A DNA stretch of 25,475 bases from Usnea hakonensis. Its lineage: Eukaryota > Ascomycota > Lecanoromycetes > Lecanorales > Parmeliaceae. Below the pieces are notes generated by a model that saw only the letters and a list, made by a program, of their open reading frames with translations, had not been told where the DNA came from and did no database searches. The stretch is from NCBI GenBank assembly GCA_013423325.1, contig BLJB01000166.1:8157-33631 (forward strand), given 5' to 3'. The translations under genes and the position numbers were made by a program. The number at the start of each line of letters is the position of its first letter. The stretch's first letter is position 1. Positions 1 through 10,320 of the stretch are shown in pieces.

Positions 1-121
1 ACCTAGTTATCTTATTCAATATACCTACATGATATTACCTCTGTACCGGTCCTGACATAGATAGATAAATTAGAATACTAAAATAGAAATATTTCCCGCT
101 ATAAACTATATCCCTTATCTA

Positions 122-1099
122 TACTCTTAAATTAACTTCCTATATAGTTAAATCCTCTATAAGTATCTTAGATTAGAGTAGAAGTTATAGCCGCTACTAG
201 ATTATAAATATAGAGTATATAACTATAATAAGACTATAGAAGAGGTTAACTACCTTATAGAGATATTATCCTACCCTATATTAATATATAAAATAACTAA
301 TCTTTACCCCGTATAGAACGTTTCTTATTTAAAGCCGGCTTCGGAAGGAAGTAACGATAATATATTAAAGGCCGTTACTAAAGTAATAGATTTTAATTCC
401 GAATACGTCTAGATAAGAGTCGAAGATAAGATCGTACTCCTACGAAAAAAAGACTACTTTCTAAATATAACTTAGATTCTAACGCTTACTAAGAGGGATA
501 AGAATAAGCGTAGAACTATTCTTAATAAAATAAAGAAGTATACTAAAGTTAATATAAAAAAGTTAATATCGTCCTTAAAATAAAATAACTTAAGGCGAAT
601 AGTATTGTACTTAGATCGAAGCGATACTATAATATCCGGTCCCATAGGCTTTATAATAAGGATAGTATTTAAATAGTCAAATTCGGCTATCGTAGAATAG
701 GATTTCAAGGGTATAATAAGAAATAATAGTAGGATTACTCTAATTTTAGATATTATATTTATATAGTAGATAGTATATATAGGGTAGGCGATAAGGTACT
801 TCGAACCGCTTACTAGTAATATCTCCTCTTAGTTAAATTCGAAGCCCGTAAAGCTACTATCTCTATACGCCCTAATAAATATATTCCTAGAGATAGGCGG
901 CTTTATAATATATAGGATAACCTAAAGTAGCGGGCTATTAATCGAATAAAGCTTTATATATCTAATAAAGGTAGTAGACGAAGATAGAGCCTCTACTAGT
1001 AAATCTAGAAAAGGTAGTACGTTTACTAGAAATACTTAACTATCGAATTAGCCTTTCTACCTATTATATTTAGATTTCGAAAGATAGCTCCCGCCTTGA
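122..1099 (+). pseudogene. RIP-degraded ORF with a KilA-N/APSES-like stretch
   Basis: One plus-strand frame (codon starts at positions leaving remainder 2 on division by 3) reads as protein for about 325 codons. It is interrupted only by TAG/TAA until a TGA at 1097-1099, with no frame change. Around 401-560 it reads EYV-stop-IRVEDKIVLLRKKDYF, then LNIT-stop-ILTLTKRDKNKRR and ILNKIKKYTKV. That order (a basic strand, then FLN.TQIL, then DK.KR..IL, then a K/E-rich helix) resembles the KilA-N/APSES DNA-binding fold of fungal Mbp1-like proteins, with the stop where Gln is expected. The start of the ORF is not determinable. The downstream part (about 700-1090) is not recognised. Heavy RIP implies it was multicopy, so it may belong to a mobile element rather than a host transcription factor. 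The domain call is by eye and tentative; an unrelated protein cannot be excluded. Confidence 0.38.
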
Positions 1100-1442
1100 A
1101 GGAGCTAGCGAGCAAGGATTTATATAAAATTTAATCTTAGATAGATAAATCTATTAGAGAATATTCTTCTAATAGAATTTTAGAGTAGCTATTTAAAGGT
1201 CTAAAGACAAATATAGAGAACTAATAGCTAAGGGCGGAATAGATAATATATAGAATTATTCTATACGTCTATTAAAACTATATATTACTAGCTATAATAT
1301 TCGTCTCTTTAAGTATATTAATTTAATAAAATAAAAAGATGTAGTAAATAGTATTAGTATTTTAAACTTACTAAAATAATCTTAATTCCTACAAATTTAA
1401 GAACATATAGACTTCTTTTACGAACATAAAAGTAATTAATAA

Positions 1443-1709
1443 TTATCGACCCTTATCTATACGGGCCGATCTTCCCCGTTTACCTCTCTACTACGCCTAG
1501 TATTTCGTCTTAAACTTTCGTAACAGTTTCTACGTATTTTCTAACTCGCTTTTAAGTAGCTATATTTCCTCCTAGCGTACCTTATATTTATAGCCCCTTC
1601 CCGTTCGTTTTTTATTAATAATCTTTATAATCTCCTACTTCTCTTTATCTAATACTAAACCTCCTTAGTTCTAAGGCCGCTTAATAAGTAGGGGGGGGAC
1701 GGTAATAGT
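1443..1709 (-). pseudogene. Chromodomain-like C-terminal remnant of a retroelement polyprotein
   Basis: Read on the minus strand from about 1709 to a TAA at 1445-1443, one frame gives PPLLIKRP, a Gly-rich linker, then IIKIINKKRTGRGYKYKVR, a stop where Trp is expected, a second stop, and LLKSELENT. This resembles the chromodomain pattern (VEKI..KR..GRG..YLVRW....TWLP.SELEN) at the C-terminus of Ty3/gypsy chromovirus integrases. Stops are TAG at Trp/Gln-like positions. The rest of the expected integrase upstream (above 1710) could not be followed by eye, so this is either the tail of a more diverged element or an isolated fragment. The G-run at 1691-1698 falls inside this frame as Pro codons on the minus strand. 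The domain assignment is an inference from pattern. Confidence 0.4.
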
Positions 1710-3540
1710 ATAAAGGGGATAGACGATTACTACTACTCTATAATTATCTTCACGGCTAGCCTACTTAATTTAATTATAAGATAGTACGATACTAGGAGAG
1801 ATAGGGCGATCGAAGGGTTCGGTAGTAGATCTAGTAGTACTAGAACTTAAATAACCGTATCTCTTTAACTATTTCCTTAGGTAAAAGCTTTAGAGGTATA
1901 TAATATTAATCTTAGATACTATACTCGTAGCTCTAATAGAAGAATTAGTTTCGCTAGTCTTCTTATTATTATCCTTTACTACGAGAGGGTTATCTAAAAT
2001 AAGTTAAAAAAAATCTTAAAGGCTAGTTAAAAATATACTAGAGAATATATCTTAACTATTACTAATCTTACTAGATCGACTTAAGCTAGTTATTTTCTTA
2101 TATTACTAGAATTTTCGCTAAATAGAAGACTATCTAAAGATAGACTTAGATTATAATTGGATCCGTACGAAATTAAGGTCGCTTAAGTTATTATTAATAT
2201 TATTTATTTTATTAATTACGATTACTTTTTTCTAGAGTTATTAAATATACTTATAAAAACTAGTATCTATATACTAATCTATACGCTAGACTTTCTCTAA
2301 TCTATATATACCTTCTCCGCCCTTATTTAAACCTATACTATCTACTATACGCTTAGAGGAGCCTTAAATATTGGCGAAATCTATAGCTATTATAGATTTA
2401 ATATCCGTAGGGCTCCTTAGGCTCTATATTTATAGGGAGCTAGCCGGATCTACCGCTAATTCTATAACGTCTTCTTAGAGCGGAGACTACTACGAAACTA
2501 ATAATAGTTTAGAATTTAGTAATATAATAAATAATCGGAGAGAGTATTAAATAATATTATCTATACTATAGCTCGCTCCTTTATCCCCTTTCTCTTCCCC
2601 CCTATAGAAGTAACTAGGCTTAATATTTTTAAAGCTAATTTCTTTATTTTTTATTAATAAGGAGAAGATAGTAGAGAGTAGAAAAAGATTATAAATAGAA
2701 TCTTCTATCTTTTTATAGAGGATTAAATATCTAGATAGGCGCTATCTATTAATACTAAGATCTACTAGTAGAGATTTTAAGGGTCGTACCTAGCTTTTAA
2801 GTCTACTATAGAAGTCTATAGAGTATTAAGGAAGTAGTACCTCCCGCCTTACTTAGAAGTCGAGCCGCCGCTTCTAGAATAGACGCTACTACTACTATTA
2901 GTATTTATATCCTTATTACTACCTACTTTTAAGCCCGATTATTATAACTCTTATACTTTTCTAGTATCGAGTACTAGTTCTTTAAAAGATAGAAACTTTT
3001 TATCTTCTTCTCTACTACCTCTATTATAACTACTATTAAGATTAAGTCTATTTAGAGGAGCTAGAGCTATTATTAAAGGCCTATAAAAAGTAAAGATAGT
3101 AAATATTACCTCTAGTATATAATTTAATATCTTTAAGATCTAGTATATACTTATATAATAATAGAGCGAGAGTATCCTTTAATAATAAGCTAGTCGAATT
3201 AAGAACTTTAATTAAATTATAGTTATTAAGTAATCTACCCTATCTACTATTAGATCTAGAATGTATAGAAGTATATCCCTCTCTATAAATAATAGAAATA
3301 TTACTAACTAATACTATTAATAGTCTTTTACTAGCTAAATCGGCTTTACTAGAAGACTAATAGAAATAAATAGAATCTAAATTAATTAATATTATTATAT
3401 CTTAAATATAGATAAAGGAGCCGTATATAGAATCTAAAATTAGAAATCCGAGACGCTAAGAGTAGAACGAGATAAGGATTATATATACTTCTAAATTATA
3501 TCTATAGTAGCGGTAGCGTATCTATACTCTCTCTAACTAA
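1710..3540. other. RIP-saturated repeat DNA, no identifiable gene
   Basis: This stretch has almost no CpA or TpG and very frequent TpA, while CpG, CpC and CpT persist. Protein-like stretches interrupted by TAG/TAA appear on both strands (for example plus-strand reading around 2640-3090), but I could not match any to a family. It probably contains the body of one or more old transposable elements. Confidence 0.55.
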
Positions 3541-4370
3541 TAAACTACTAAAAATATCACTTTAGTACCGTCTCCCCTATTCTCACACCTACTACCTACT
3601 CCTCTCTAATAACCTTAATCGCCGATCTCTAGCTATTACCGCTTAGTCTCTATTTATCTACCTTACACCCTACGGCACGCGCTAATATAGTCTCTCGACC
3701 CTTATTATCTCGTATTTAATCTATATCCCATTCCGGCCAAGTCTTCGCTACGCCCCTCGAAGATATCTAGCTATCGAGCCACGTTAGCTATAGTTAGCTA
3801 GCTCTTACGCGCTAGGACTTCTATAATAAATTAGAGATACTATATCCTCTCCGATCCATAGCGAAAAGCGAGATCACCGTCTTAAGGCCACGTTACTAGA
3901 ACGAGCTATAGCTAGGCAGACACGCAAAGAGCCTATCGATTAAGACGAGTATACTATCTTTTAATTTTATTCCTTAATTTTAGCTTACCCCTATAGCTCG
4001 GGTTTATACTCAGCCCCCCCCCTTATACTATATTACCCCATTACGGCCGAGGGGCGATCCCTATCTACGTAGTAAGGTAGACGTATAGGGAGATATTTCT
4101 TTTATTAGCCGTATAGTAGCCGTCTTCGGCTTAGATAGTTACTTCGCCCTAGAATACTTACTACAAGCTAAAATTTCCTACTAATATTATCGCAGAGTCG
4201 CAGATTAGCTAAGTAGTAATAAAATAGTAGCTAGTATAGGAAGGCCGAGGTAGGAAGGTCTAGATCGATAGATCTTAGCGATAAGACGCTCTAGTATAGT
4301 CGAAAAAGGAATCATCTCCGTACGTTAGAAGGGGAGCTAAGCTACAGCGCGGGCGACAAGATAAGAGGTA

Positions 4371-4426
4371 CTCGTCTATACCCGGATATGCACTATACTA
4401 GGATATATACTATTAGGGTTAGGGCT
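4371..4426 (+). repeat. Left terminal inverted repeat of the foldback element
   Basis: This 56-base arm pairs with 4494-4549. It differs from the right arm at three sites, where it has TA in place of CA or TG, so it is the RIP-mutated arm. Confidence 0.85.
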
Positions 4427-4493
4427 ACACCCAAAATGAGCGAACCTTATGCTTGGCTTAGGGCTAGGGCTAGGGGTACCATAGAAAATAGGA

Positions 4494-4549
4494 AGCCCTA
4501 ACCCTAATAGTATATATCCCAGTGTGGTGCATATCCGGGTATAGACGAG
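4494..4549 (-). repeat. Right terminal inverted repeat of the foldback element
   Basis: This 56-base arm retains CA/TG at the three sites changed in the left arm, so it looks like the ancestral version. It opens with AGCCCTAACCCTAAT, the complement of the telomere-like units in the left arm. Confidence 0.85.
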
Positions 4550-4954
4550 TAGCGAATAAGAGGGTTCGCCTTTATCGCTAGCTCTAGCCGTAGGCGAAAG
4601 TAGGTAGGTTAGAAGCTAGCGAGGGTAAGAGGTAGAGTAAAGTAATTCCAAAGGGAAAGGTTATTAGTAAAACGCCTTATATAAAGATTAAAGTATAGGG
4701 ATCGACGATAGTTAATAGAAGCTAGCTAGATAGCTTAAGGGGGTTAACGTAGACCCTTAAAATATGAGAAGGAGCAAACGGACGATAGGGAGATATAAAA
4801 GAAAGATAAAGAAAGTAGAAAAATAGCGAGCGCTATAGGTCTTTATACCTTAGAAAAAGCGGCAGGTAGGACAATACTAGGCGCTTTACCCGAAGAGGTA
4901 ACGCTAAACCCAAAAGGGCCGCGCTTAGCCTAGAAGTAGAAAAGAGCGGTCATT

Positions 4955-7935
4955 TCACCGCGACATAGATTATTTATAAAGAAAGGGGCGAGAGAGGTAG
5001 ATAAGGCTATATTACTATTATTAGCGAACTCTACTATAGAAACCTACTTAGTCTAATCGTTTTATACATAGTTATAAAAGGTCCGAAGGTCTCTTTCGAT
5101 ATTCTAATTTACTTTCTTAATTTATTTATCTATTTATAGATAGTAGGTAATAGAGAGATTAGCTTAGATTCTAAGTCTTTTATATAAACTCTTTTATAAG
5201 ATAGATATAAATTACGGTTCTCTATCTAATATAATAAAGCTTAGGAGTTTATAGAGTTAATATAAGTTCTAGAAAAGAATCTATATTAAGAACTTAATAA
5301 AGATCCTATTATTACTCTAAAAGTATAGTATATAATATCTCTCTTTAGTAAGGTAATAAATAAGAGTATATATAGTATTAAACCCTTCTAATAGAGGAAG
5401 ATTAGTAATAATATCTATTAATATATCTTACTAGTAGGCCTATAGAATTAGTAGTAATATTAGTAATCTATTTATCTTACTTTAAGGCGATTTACTATAT
5501 TAATAATTATAATAGTTAATAATATATTATTTAATAATCGCTATATAGCTAAGCTAATAGTAATATTATTATAGAAAATCTACTATTCGTCTTATTCCGA
5601 GATAACTATTTAAAGGTTAATTATATATCTTATTAAGTACTAAAATATAGAGGGAGTCTAGAACTTATAATAAGCCTCTTTTAAAGAGTATTCTATTTAC
5701 TACTCGATATTATTCGAGCTTAATTCTATATAGTTTACGAGTACTATTAATAATTATATCTTTATACTCTTAATATATAAAGTCGTCTTTATTAGCTTTA
5801 TAAATATATTCGAATAGGCCGGCTTTTTTCTCTATAGTATAGATATTAATATAATCTAATATTAGAATTATCTAGTATTATTAATATACCCTCTTATTTT
5901 TTTAATCTATAGGGTAAGCGTTTACTATTCTAGTAAAAGTATTTACCTTTAAATTACTTTTATCTATATGAAAGATTATCTAGAAATTAAACTTAAATAG
6001 AATATCTAGATAACGAGTCTAATAGTAAATAAGCTCTTTACTTTCTATAAAGATCTTTAAGGTCTAGTAATTAGTAAAGACTTAAATAGATAAATTAATA
6101 TACTCGAGTTTAAGGCGCTAATATATAAAATATTTTATAATTACTAGTAACTCTTTATTATAAATATAATAATTATACTTTATAGAGACTATAGTCTTAT
6201 TATAGAAAGTTATTAGATAGAGTATACTCTTATTATTATACTAGAATAGGATTCTATTTATAATAAAATTAAAAAAGTCTATTTCGAGTATAGTCTATCT
6301 TTTTAGATTAAAGTACTTTAATATTAGAATATTTACTACTTACTTTTTAAGACTCTTAAAGACTTCTAAATAGATCTTATTCTATACGAATAGAGTATCC
6401 TTTTTAATAAGATATACTAAGGGCTTTATTAGCTTTACGAACTTATAAATAAAATATCTATAGAAGTTAATAAATTTAATAAAGTTTTATATCTCTTTTA
6501 GATTTATAGGAGAAGGTTATTTAACGATAGTTTCTATTTTTTTAAAATCTATTTAAAGCTTTTTATCTAATATAATAATATTTAGAAAAATTATCTCTTC
6601 TATATTAAATTCGTACTTTTTAATATTTATTTATAGGCTTATATCCTAGAGATAAAAGAGTACTTTTTAAATATAGTCTTAATACTTCTTCCTCGATTTA
6701 TTATAGATAAGAATATTATTAAGATATACTTAATAGAAATTATTTAAGAATTTCTATAATATCTTATTAATATACTACTAGAAAGAGCTTAGTCTATTAG
6801 TTAGTCTAAATAGAAGGACTTTATATTTATATAATTCTAAAGCTATTATAAAAGTAGTTAAATTTTTATTTTAAGAATCTATTCTAAACTTATTAAATAC
6901 TATAATAATATTTAAGCGAGTAAGATATTTATATTCTATTATCTTTCTAATAATCTCCTCTATAAGAGGGAAGGGATATTAATTATATTTAATAAAGATA
7001 TTTAGCTTTTAGTAATCTATATAGAGTCGTAAATTACTATTAGATTTTAATATAAAGAGGATTAGTAACGCGTAAAAAGTTTAATTAGATATAATAAATC
7101 TTTTAAAAAGGTTTTTAATAAGGTACTCTTTAACTCGCTATATCTTATATAGAGATATATAATATACTCTACTTTATAGGGGCTTTATATCTAAAATAAG
7201 CTTAATTTTATAGTTATAAGATTAATAAGGAGAAAGCTTATTAATTTAGATATAATTAAAGATATCTTAAAAGTTCTAATATTTAAGAGAAAGCTTCTTT
7301 TTTATCGCCTTATAATCTATCTCTTTTACGTCTATAGCGTTTACTTCTAGAATATCAAGGTAATCCTTTTAATTAGCTAGAACGAGGGTATTAATATTTT
7401 CTATAGATATAGTAAATAGCTATATCTCTTTAGCCCTTATCTAGTAAATAAAAAGGTTAAAGGTATTAGCGTTTATATTATATATAGTAAAGGACTTTTT
7501 CTCTATTAATAGTTATTTCTTCTAGAGAATCCTAGGGGCGAATAGAATAGATAAGATTTTAATAATTTATATTTCTAGACTAGCCTTATTATTAGTAGAA
7601 AAGACTATTAAATTAGATTATATATTAAGTAAGACTTTATATTAATTTATTTAAGACTTATTAAAAATAATAGTATATTATCTTAAATTAATAATAAACA
7701 TAGGGATCGTTAATTCTTTATAACTATTAACTTTAAAATTAGATAGAATTAAATAAGTAATAAGAGTCTTTAATATATTATTATTATATCTATATATATA
7801 TCGAGGCTTAGAAAGAGATATAGATAAGATTTTAAATATAATATATATAATTAAAATTATTCTCTTATTAATAAAATAATATTCTATAGTATTAGTATTA
7901 ATTAATAGAGGTATCTAGTACCCTTTTCCTTAACT
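4955..7935 (-). pseudogene. Degenerate pol: protease, reverse transcriptase, RNase H, partial integrase
   Basis: The minus-strand frame with codon starts divisible by 3 runs without indel from the protease to the integrase. The protease site reads LLINTNT at about 7908-7888, where LIDTGA-type sequence is expected, so the catalytic Asp and its Gly neighbour are lost. Reverse transcriptase reads VYLNNILIY near 6730-6700, with both Asp of the YxDD-type signature now Asn. RNase H/connection follows with NYYIYNKELLVII and a tether-like region. The integrase core reads LIDIITNLPLLEGFN, LTKERYY and later LDREPQFIS (about 5420-5150), then VEFANN at 5031. The frame loses similarity at about 4955, before the expected C-terminal region. 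Most stops are TAG/TAA at Trp or Gln positions. Confidence 0.82.
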
Positions 7936-7989
7936 ATATAATATATTTAGTACTATAAAGGGCTTTTTAAAAAATAGAGAGAATTTAGA

Positions 7990-9500
7990 TATAATTTAAA
8001 ATAAGAGTATAAGACTATTTTTATTATTTTTAAAATAATATTCTACTTCTATACGACCTTCTATCGAGTCTTTAATAGAGGATAATCTTTTTTCGACTCC
8101 TTCGAATCCTTATAATAGTCCGAATTAGATAATCTATCTATTAAGATTTTATAAATCTAGGGGTCTTACTTATATAACTTCGAGTTATAGAAGTAAGCCT
8201 AATTATCTAGATAGTTATTTATATAATATCTAGATTTATAATATTTAAAGTAATTATTTTCGACTATATTCTTTATCTAAGTAGTATTACTTAGTAAGGT
8301 TCGCCTTACTAGACTATATATAGATTTAAAAGCCGTCTTTAATAGAGTAAGAGCGAATACTACTCTTTTTATACTTCTTAATCGATCCTTCTATAATAAG
8401 ACCTTATTCTAATTTTCTCGTATAACTCTTTATAAGTTATCTAGCTTTATTATATACTTTTTAGCTTCTTTAAGAGTAGTAAACTCGAATTACTAGTTAT
8501 TCTATAGAATTTAGAGTCGAGTTACTACCTTATTATATAACTCCTTAATAAGAAAGTCCTTATTATACTTAAAGTAAAAAGATAACTATTAGAAATTCGA
8601 ATAAAAGTTAGTAAAACGTATAGTACCTATTCTTAGTACTATAAATTATCTATAATAATTCCGTTTATAATTTAAGTCTTTAAATACGGTAGCGAGTTTA
8701 TTTATAATATTCTAGATAGTAAGAAAAGGGTTATTAATATTAGCTTCTTATTAAGAGTAGGTTTATTTTACCGCTTTTCCTCTAAAATATAAAAGTATAT
8801 ATTCTATATAGCTCTTATTATTATTCTAATAGTCTTTATTTATTTTTAATTTAATTATTATTTTACTCTTCTAATCCTTTTATATAGAATTAATATTATT
8901 AATAAAGAGAGGAGGATCTAGATATTTTTAAAAATATTTAATAAAGATTATAAAGGACGTTTCTATACTACTTTAAATATTTTAAAATTATTCTAGTTTT
9001 AAATTAGTAGATACTAGGTTCTCTTATATATCTATTAATTATTATATAGCGAGTTATCGCTTTACGATCTCCTTTTCTAATAACTAGAAGGCCTAAATAC
9101 CTATATCTCTCTCTTAATAGATCTAATTTAGTATAGCTAGAAACTCCTCTAGATTCTCTTTAGCCTAGCGGGTAAATTTATCTATAGATAAAATATTCTA
9201 AAGAGTTACCGCGTTATAATTTCTAACCTAGAGTATTAATATCTTTCTAGATACCGCTTTTAGTTACTATAGATAATTAGTAAGATTAGGGTAATAAGGA
9301 GTATCTAAAGGCCCTAAAGTATCGGGCTTATCTAAAGACGTTTAGAAGGCCTCTTAAAACTCGTTATAGCGTACCCTATCCTTATCTTCTAATATAGAGG
9401 AGTTACGGAGTTTATCCCTTAGAATATTATTAAGGCGTTTATCTTTATTACTAGAAAAAGATATATACTACGATTCTCTATATTTACCCGACCGGGTAAT
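7990..9500 (-). pseudogene. Degenerate gag with a CCHC zinc knuckle in which all ligands are Tyr
   Basis: The minus-strand frame with codon starts leaving remainder 2 reads as a Gag-type protein from about 9500 to the knuckle, with TAG/TAA stops but no indel between 9350 and 8211. The middle part (about 8900-8300) contains an alpha-helical retrotransposon-gag-like stretch. At 8252-8211 a 14-codon motif has the exact spacing of CX2CX4HX4C, but all four ligand positions are Tyr (TAC/TAT), which fits TGC/TGT and CAC/CAT each changed to TAC/TAT by RIP. The start codon and the true end of gag cannot be fixed. The product would have been the nucleocapsid/capsid protein packaging element RNA. Confidence 0.75.
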
Positions 9501-9589
9501 TAGGAGAGCTATTTAATAATTTAGTAGATATCGGAAAAGGTCTTAGAAAAAGAAAGAAAAAGTAGTAGAGAAGTAATTTTACTCTCCCA

Positions 9590-9776
9590 GATTTATAATA
9601 AAAAATATAATTAATTATTAAAAGATAATTAACTCTTTTCTAAACTAGATATTAAGAAAGTAAAATTTTCTCCTTTTAATATATTAAATACGAGGTTTTT
9701 ATATAACCGTTTATTAACCGATTTAGTTAATTCGATATATTTAAATACTTTAAAAATATATATTAAGAAGGGCGTT
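9590..9776 (-). repeat. Possible 5' LTR of the minus-strand gypsy element
   Basis: Immediately upstream of gag on the minus strand, this stretch starts near GTAACGCCC, has a TATA-like TATATAAAAACC at about 9710-9695, and ends in an AT-rich run before gag. Position and TATA-like box suit an LTR, but no second copy exists in the window and the ends are guesses. Confidence 0.22.
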
Positions 9777-10237
9777 ACTCCGCCTATAGAATTATTATAT
9801 TATTATTAAATAGGTAGATTAGCCGCGACTATATCTTCTCGAGGCGATTCCTTCTATATTATTAATAATATAACTCCTCGTTAATTACTCTTTCTATCTA
9901 GTAGTACTATATTATTTAGGCGTACTAGTAATACTCTATATTACTTAGGATATACCTAGTATATTATTACTAGGCCGTTAATCTATAAATACTCCCTCTT
10001 AGGTTCTTTTAGCTCGTCTAAAGCCTCGAGCGAAATAGTAATAGAGTTATTAATATTATATAATTAACGGATTAATTAAATAATATTAGAACTATAACTA
10101 GGATTTAATTAATAAGGAGGTAAAATCTATATATAGATATAAGAAAGATATATAGATAGAGAGGTACTAAGACGCTAAACCCGAATAGGAAGAAGATTAC
10201 GTGTCTCCTTTAGCCCTATAAGTAGTTATACTCGTAA
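9777..10237. other. RIP-saturated spacer, no gene seen
   Basis: TpA-rich DNA lacking CpA/TpG. The last 75 bases contain TATAAGTAG followed by the shared LTR end, so part of this may be the U3 of an outer LTR, although it does not match the U3 of the LTR at 17369-17561. Confidence 0.4.
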
Positions 10238-10320
10238 CACTCTTCCTTCTATATAGTTAATATTCTGGTTATTACTAATACTAAATACTATTACTCGGTT
10301 TATTATTCGGTTCCCTAATA
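10238..10320 (+). repeat. LTR end (left copy) of an outer LTR element
   Basis: These 83 bases align without gaps to 17479-17561. The differences I see are transitions (CA in the right copy versus TA here in most), and the terminal CCCTAATA here corresponds to CCCTGACA there, the usual CA end of an LTR. Similarity stops abruptly upstream. It marks the left side of an older LTR element into which the gypsy copy at 11149-16986 is nested. Confidence 0.7.

Larger units (their letters stand above)
4371..4549. mobile_element. 179-bp MITE-like foldback element with 56-bp terminal inverted repeats and TA target duplication
   Basis: The arms 4371-4426 and 4494-4549 are inverted copies over all 56 bases with three mismatches, all transitions. 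TA lies directly outside each end (4369-4370 and 4550-4551), the duplication typical of Tc1/mariner-superfamily insertions, although with TA it cannot be excluded that the arms themselves are two bases longer. The ends begin CTCGTCTATACCCGG. The inner part of each arm contains a two-unit telomere-like TTAGGGTTAGGG, and the 67-bp centre has more GGGCT/AGGG-type units. There is no coding capacity, so any movement would depend on a transposase supplied elsewhere. The element is less RIP-mutated than its surroundings, as expected for something shorter than the usual RIP length threshold or for a late insertion. Confidence 0.85.
3541..4954. other. Less mutated, GC-richer segment between repeats, no gene recognised
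   Basis: CpA and TpG reappear here at intervals and GC content is visibly higher than on either side. No convincing ORF was found on either strand. It holds the short foldback element at 4371-4549 and a run of nine C at 4014-4022. It ends abruptly at about 4955, where the minus-strand integrase frame of the next element loses sense. It may be an older low-copy segment, or a lightly mutated part of another repeat. Confidence 0.5.
4955..9540 (-). mobile_element. Ty3/gypsy LTR retrotransposon, RIP-killed, truncated inside the integrase
   Basis: On the minus strand the order gag (about 9500-7990), protease (about 7910), reverse transcriptase (around 6700), RNase H (around 6200) and integrase (about 5400-4960) is that of Ty3/gypsy. 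RNase H before integrase within pol, and the YL-N-N-ILIY reverse transcriptase signature, support the call. Gag and pol each keep a single frame over kilobases; pol lies in the -1 frame relative to gag. Sense is lost at about 4955 inside the integrase, so the C-terminus and 3' LTR are missing or replaced. No LTR pair could be matched. Density of TpA and loss of CpA are greater than in the copy at 11149-16986, so this copy appears older or more often mutated. Confidence 0.85.

Noticed and set aside
472..708. Minus-strand 78-codon open frame
   Set aside because: Lies opposite the longer KilA-N-like plus-strand frame; composition is Leu/Phe/Ile-rich as expected for a shadow.
1691..1698. Run of eight G considered as a plus-strand polypurine tract
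   Set aside because: On the minus strand it is read as Pro codons in the chromodomain-like frame, and the following bases are not a convincing LTR start.
4014..4022. Run of nine C considered as a minus-strand polypurine tract with an LTR beginning TGAGTATAA
   Set aside because: No matching LTR copy was found and no defined end; kept only as a possibility.
4410..4515. TTAGGG units considered as evidence of a chromosome end
   Set aside because: Only two units per arm, inverted and internal, with repeat DNA continuing on both sides.
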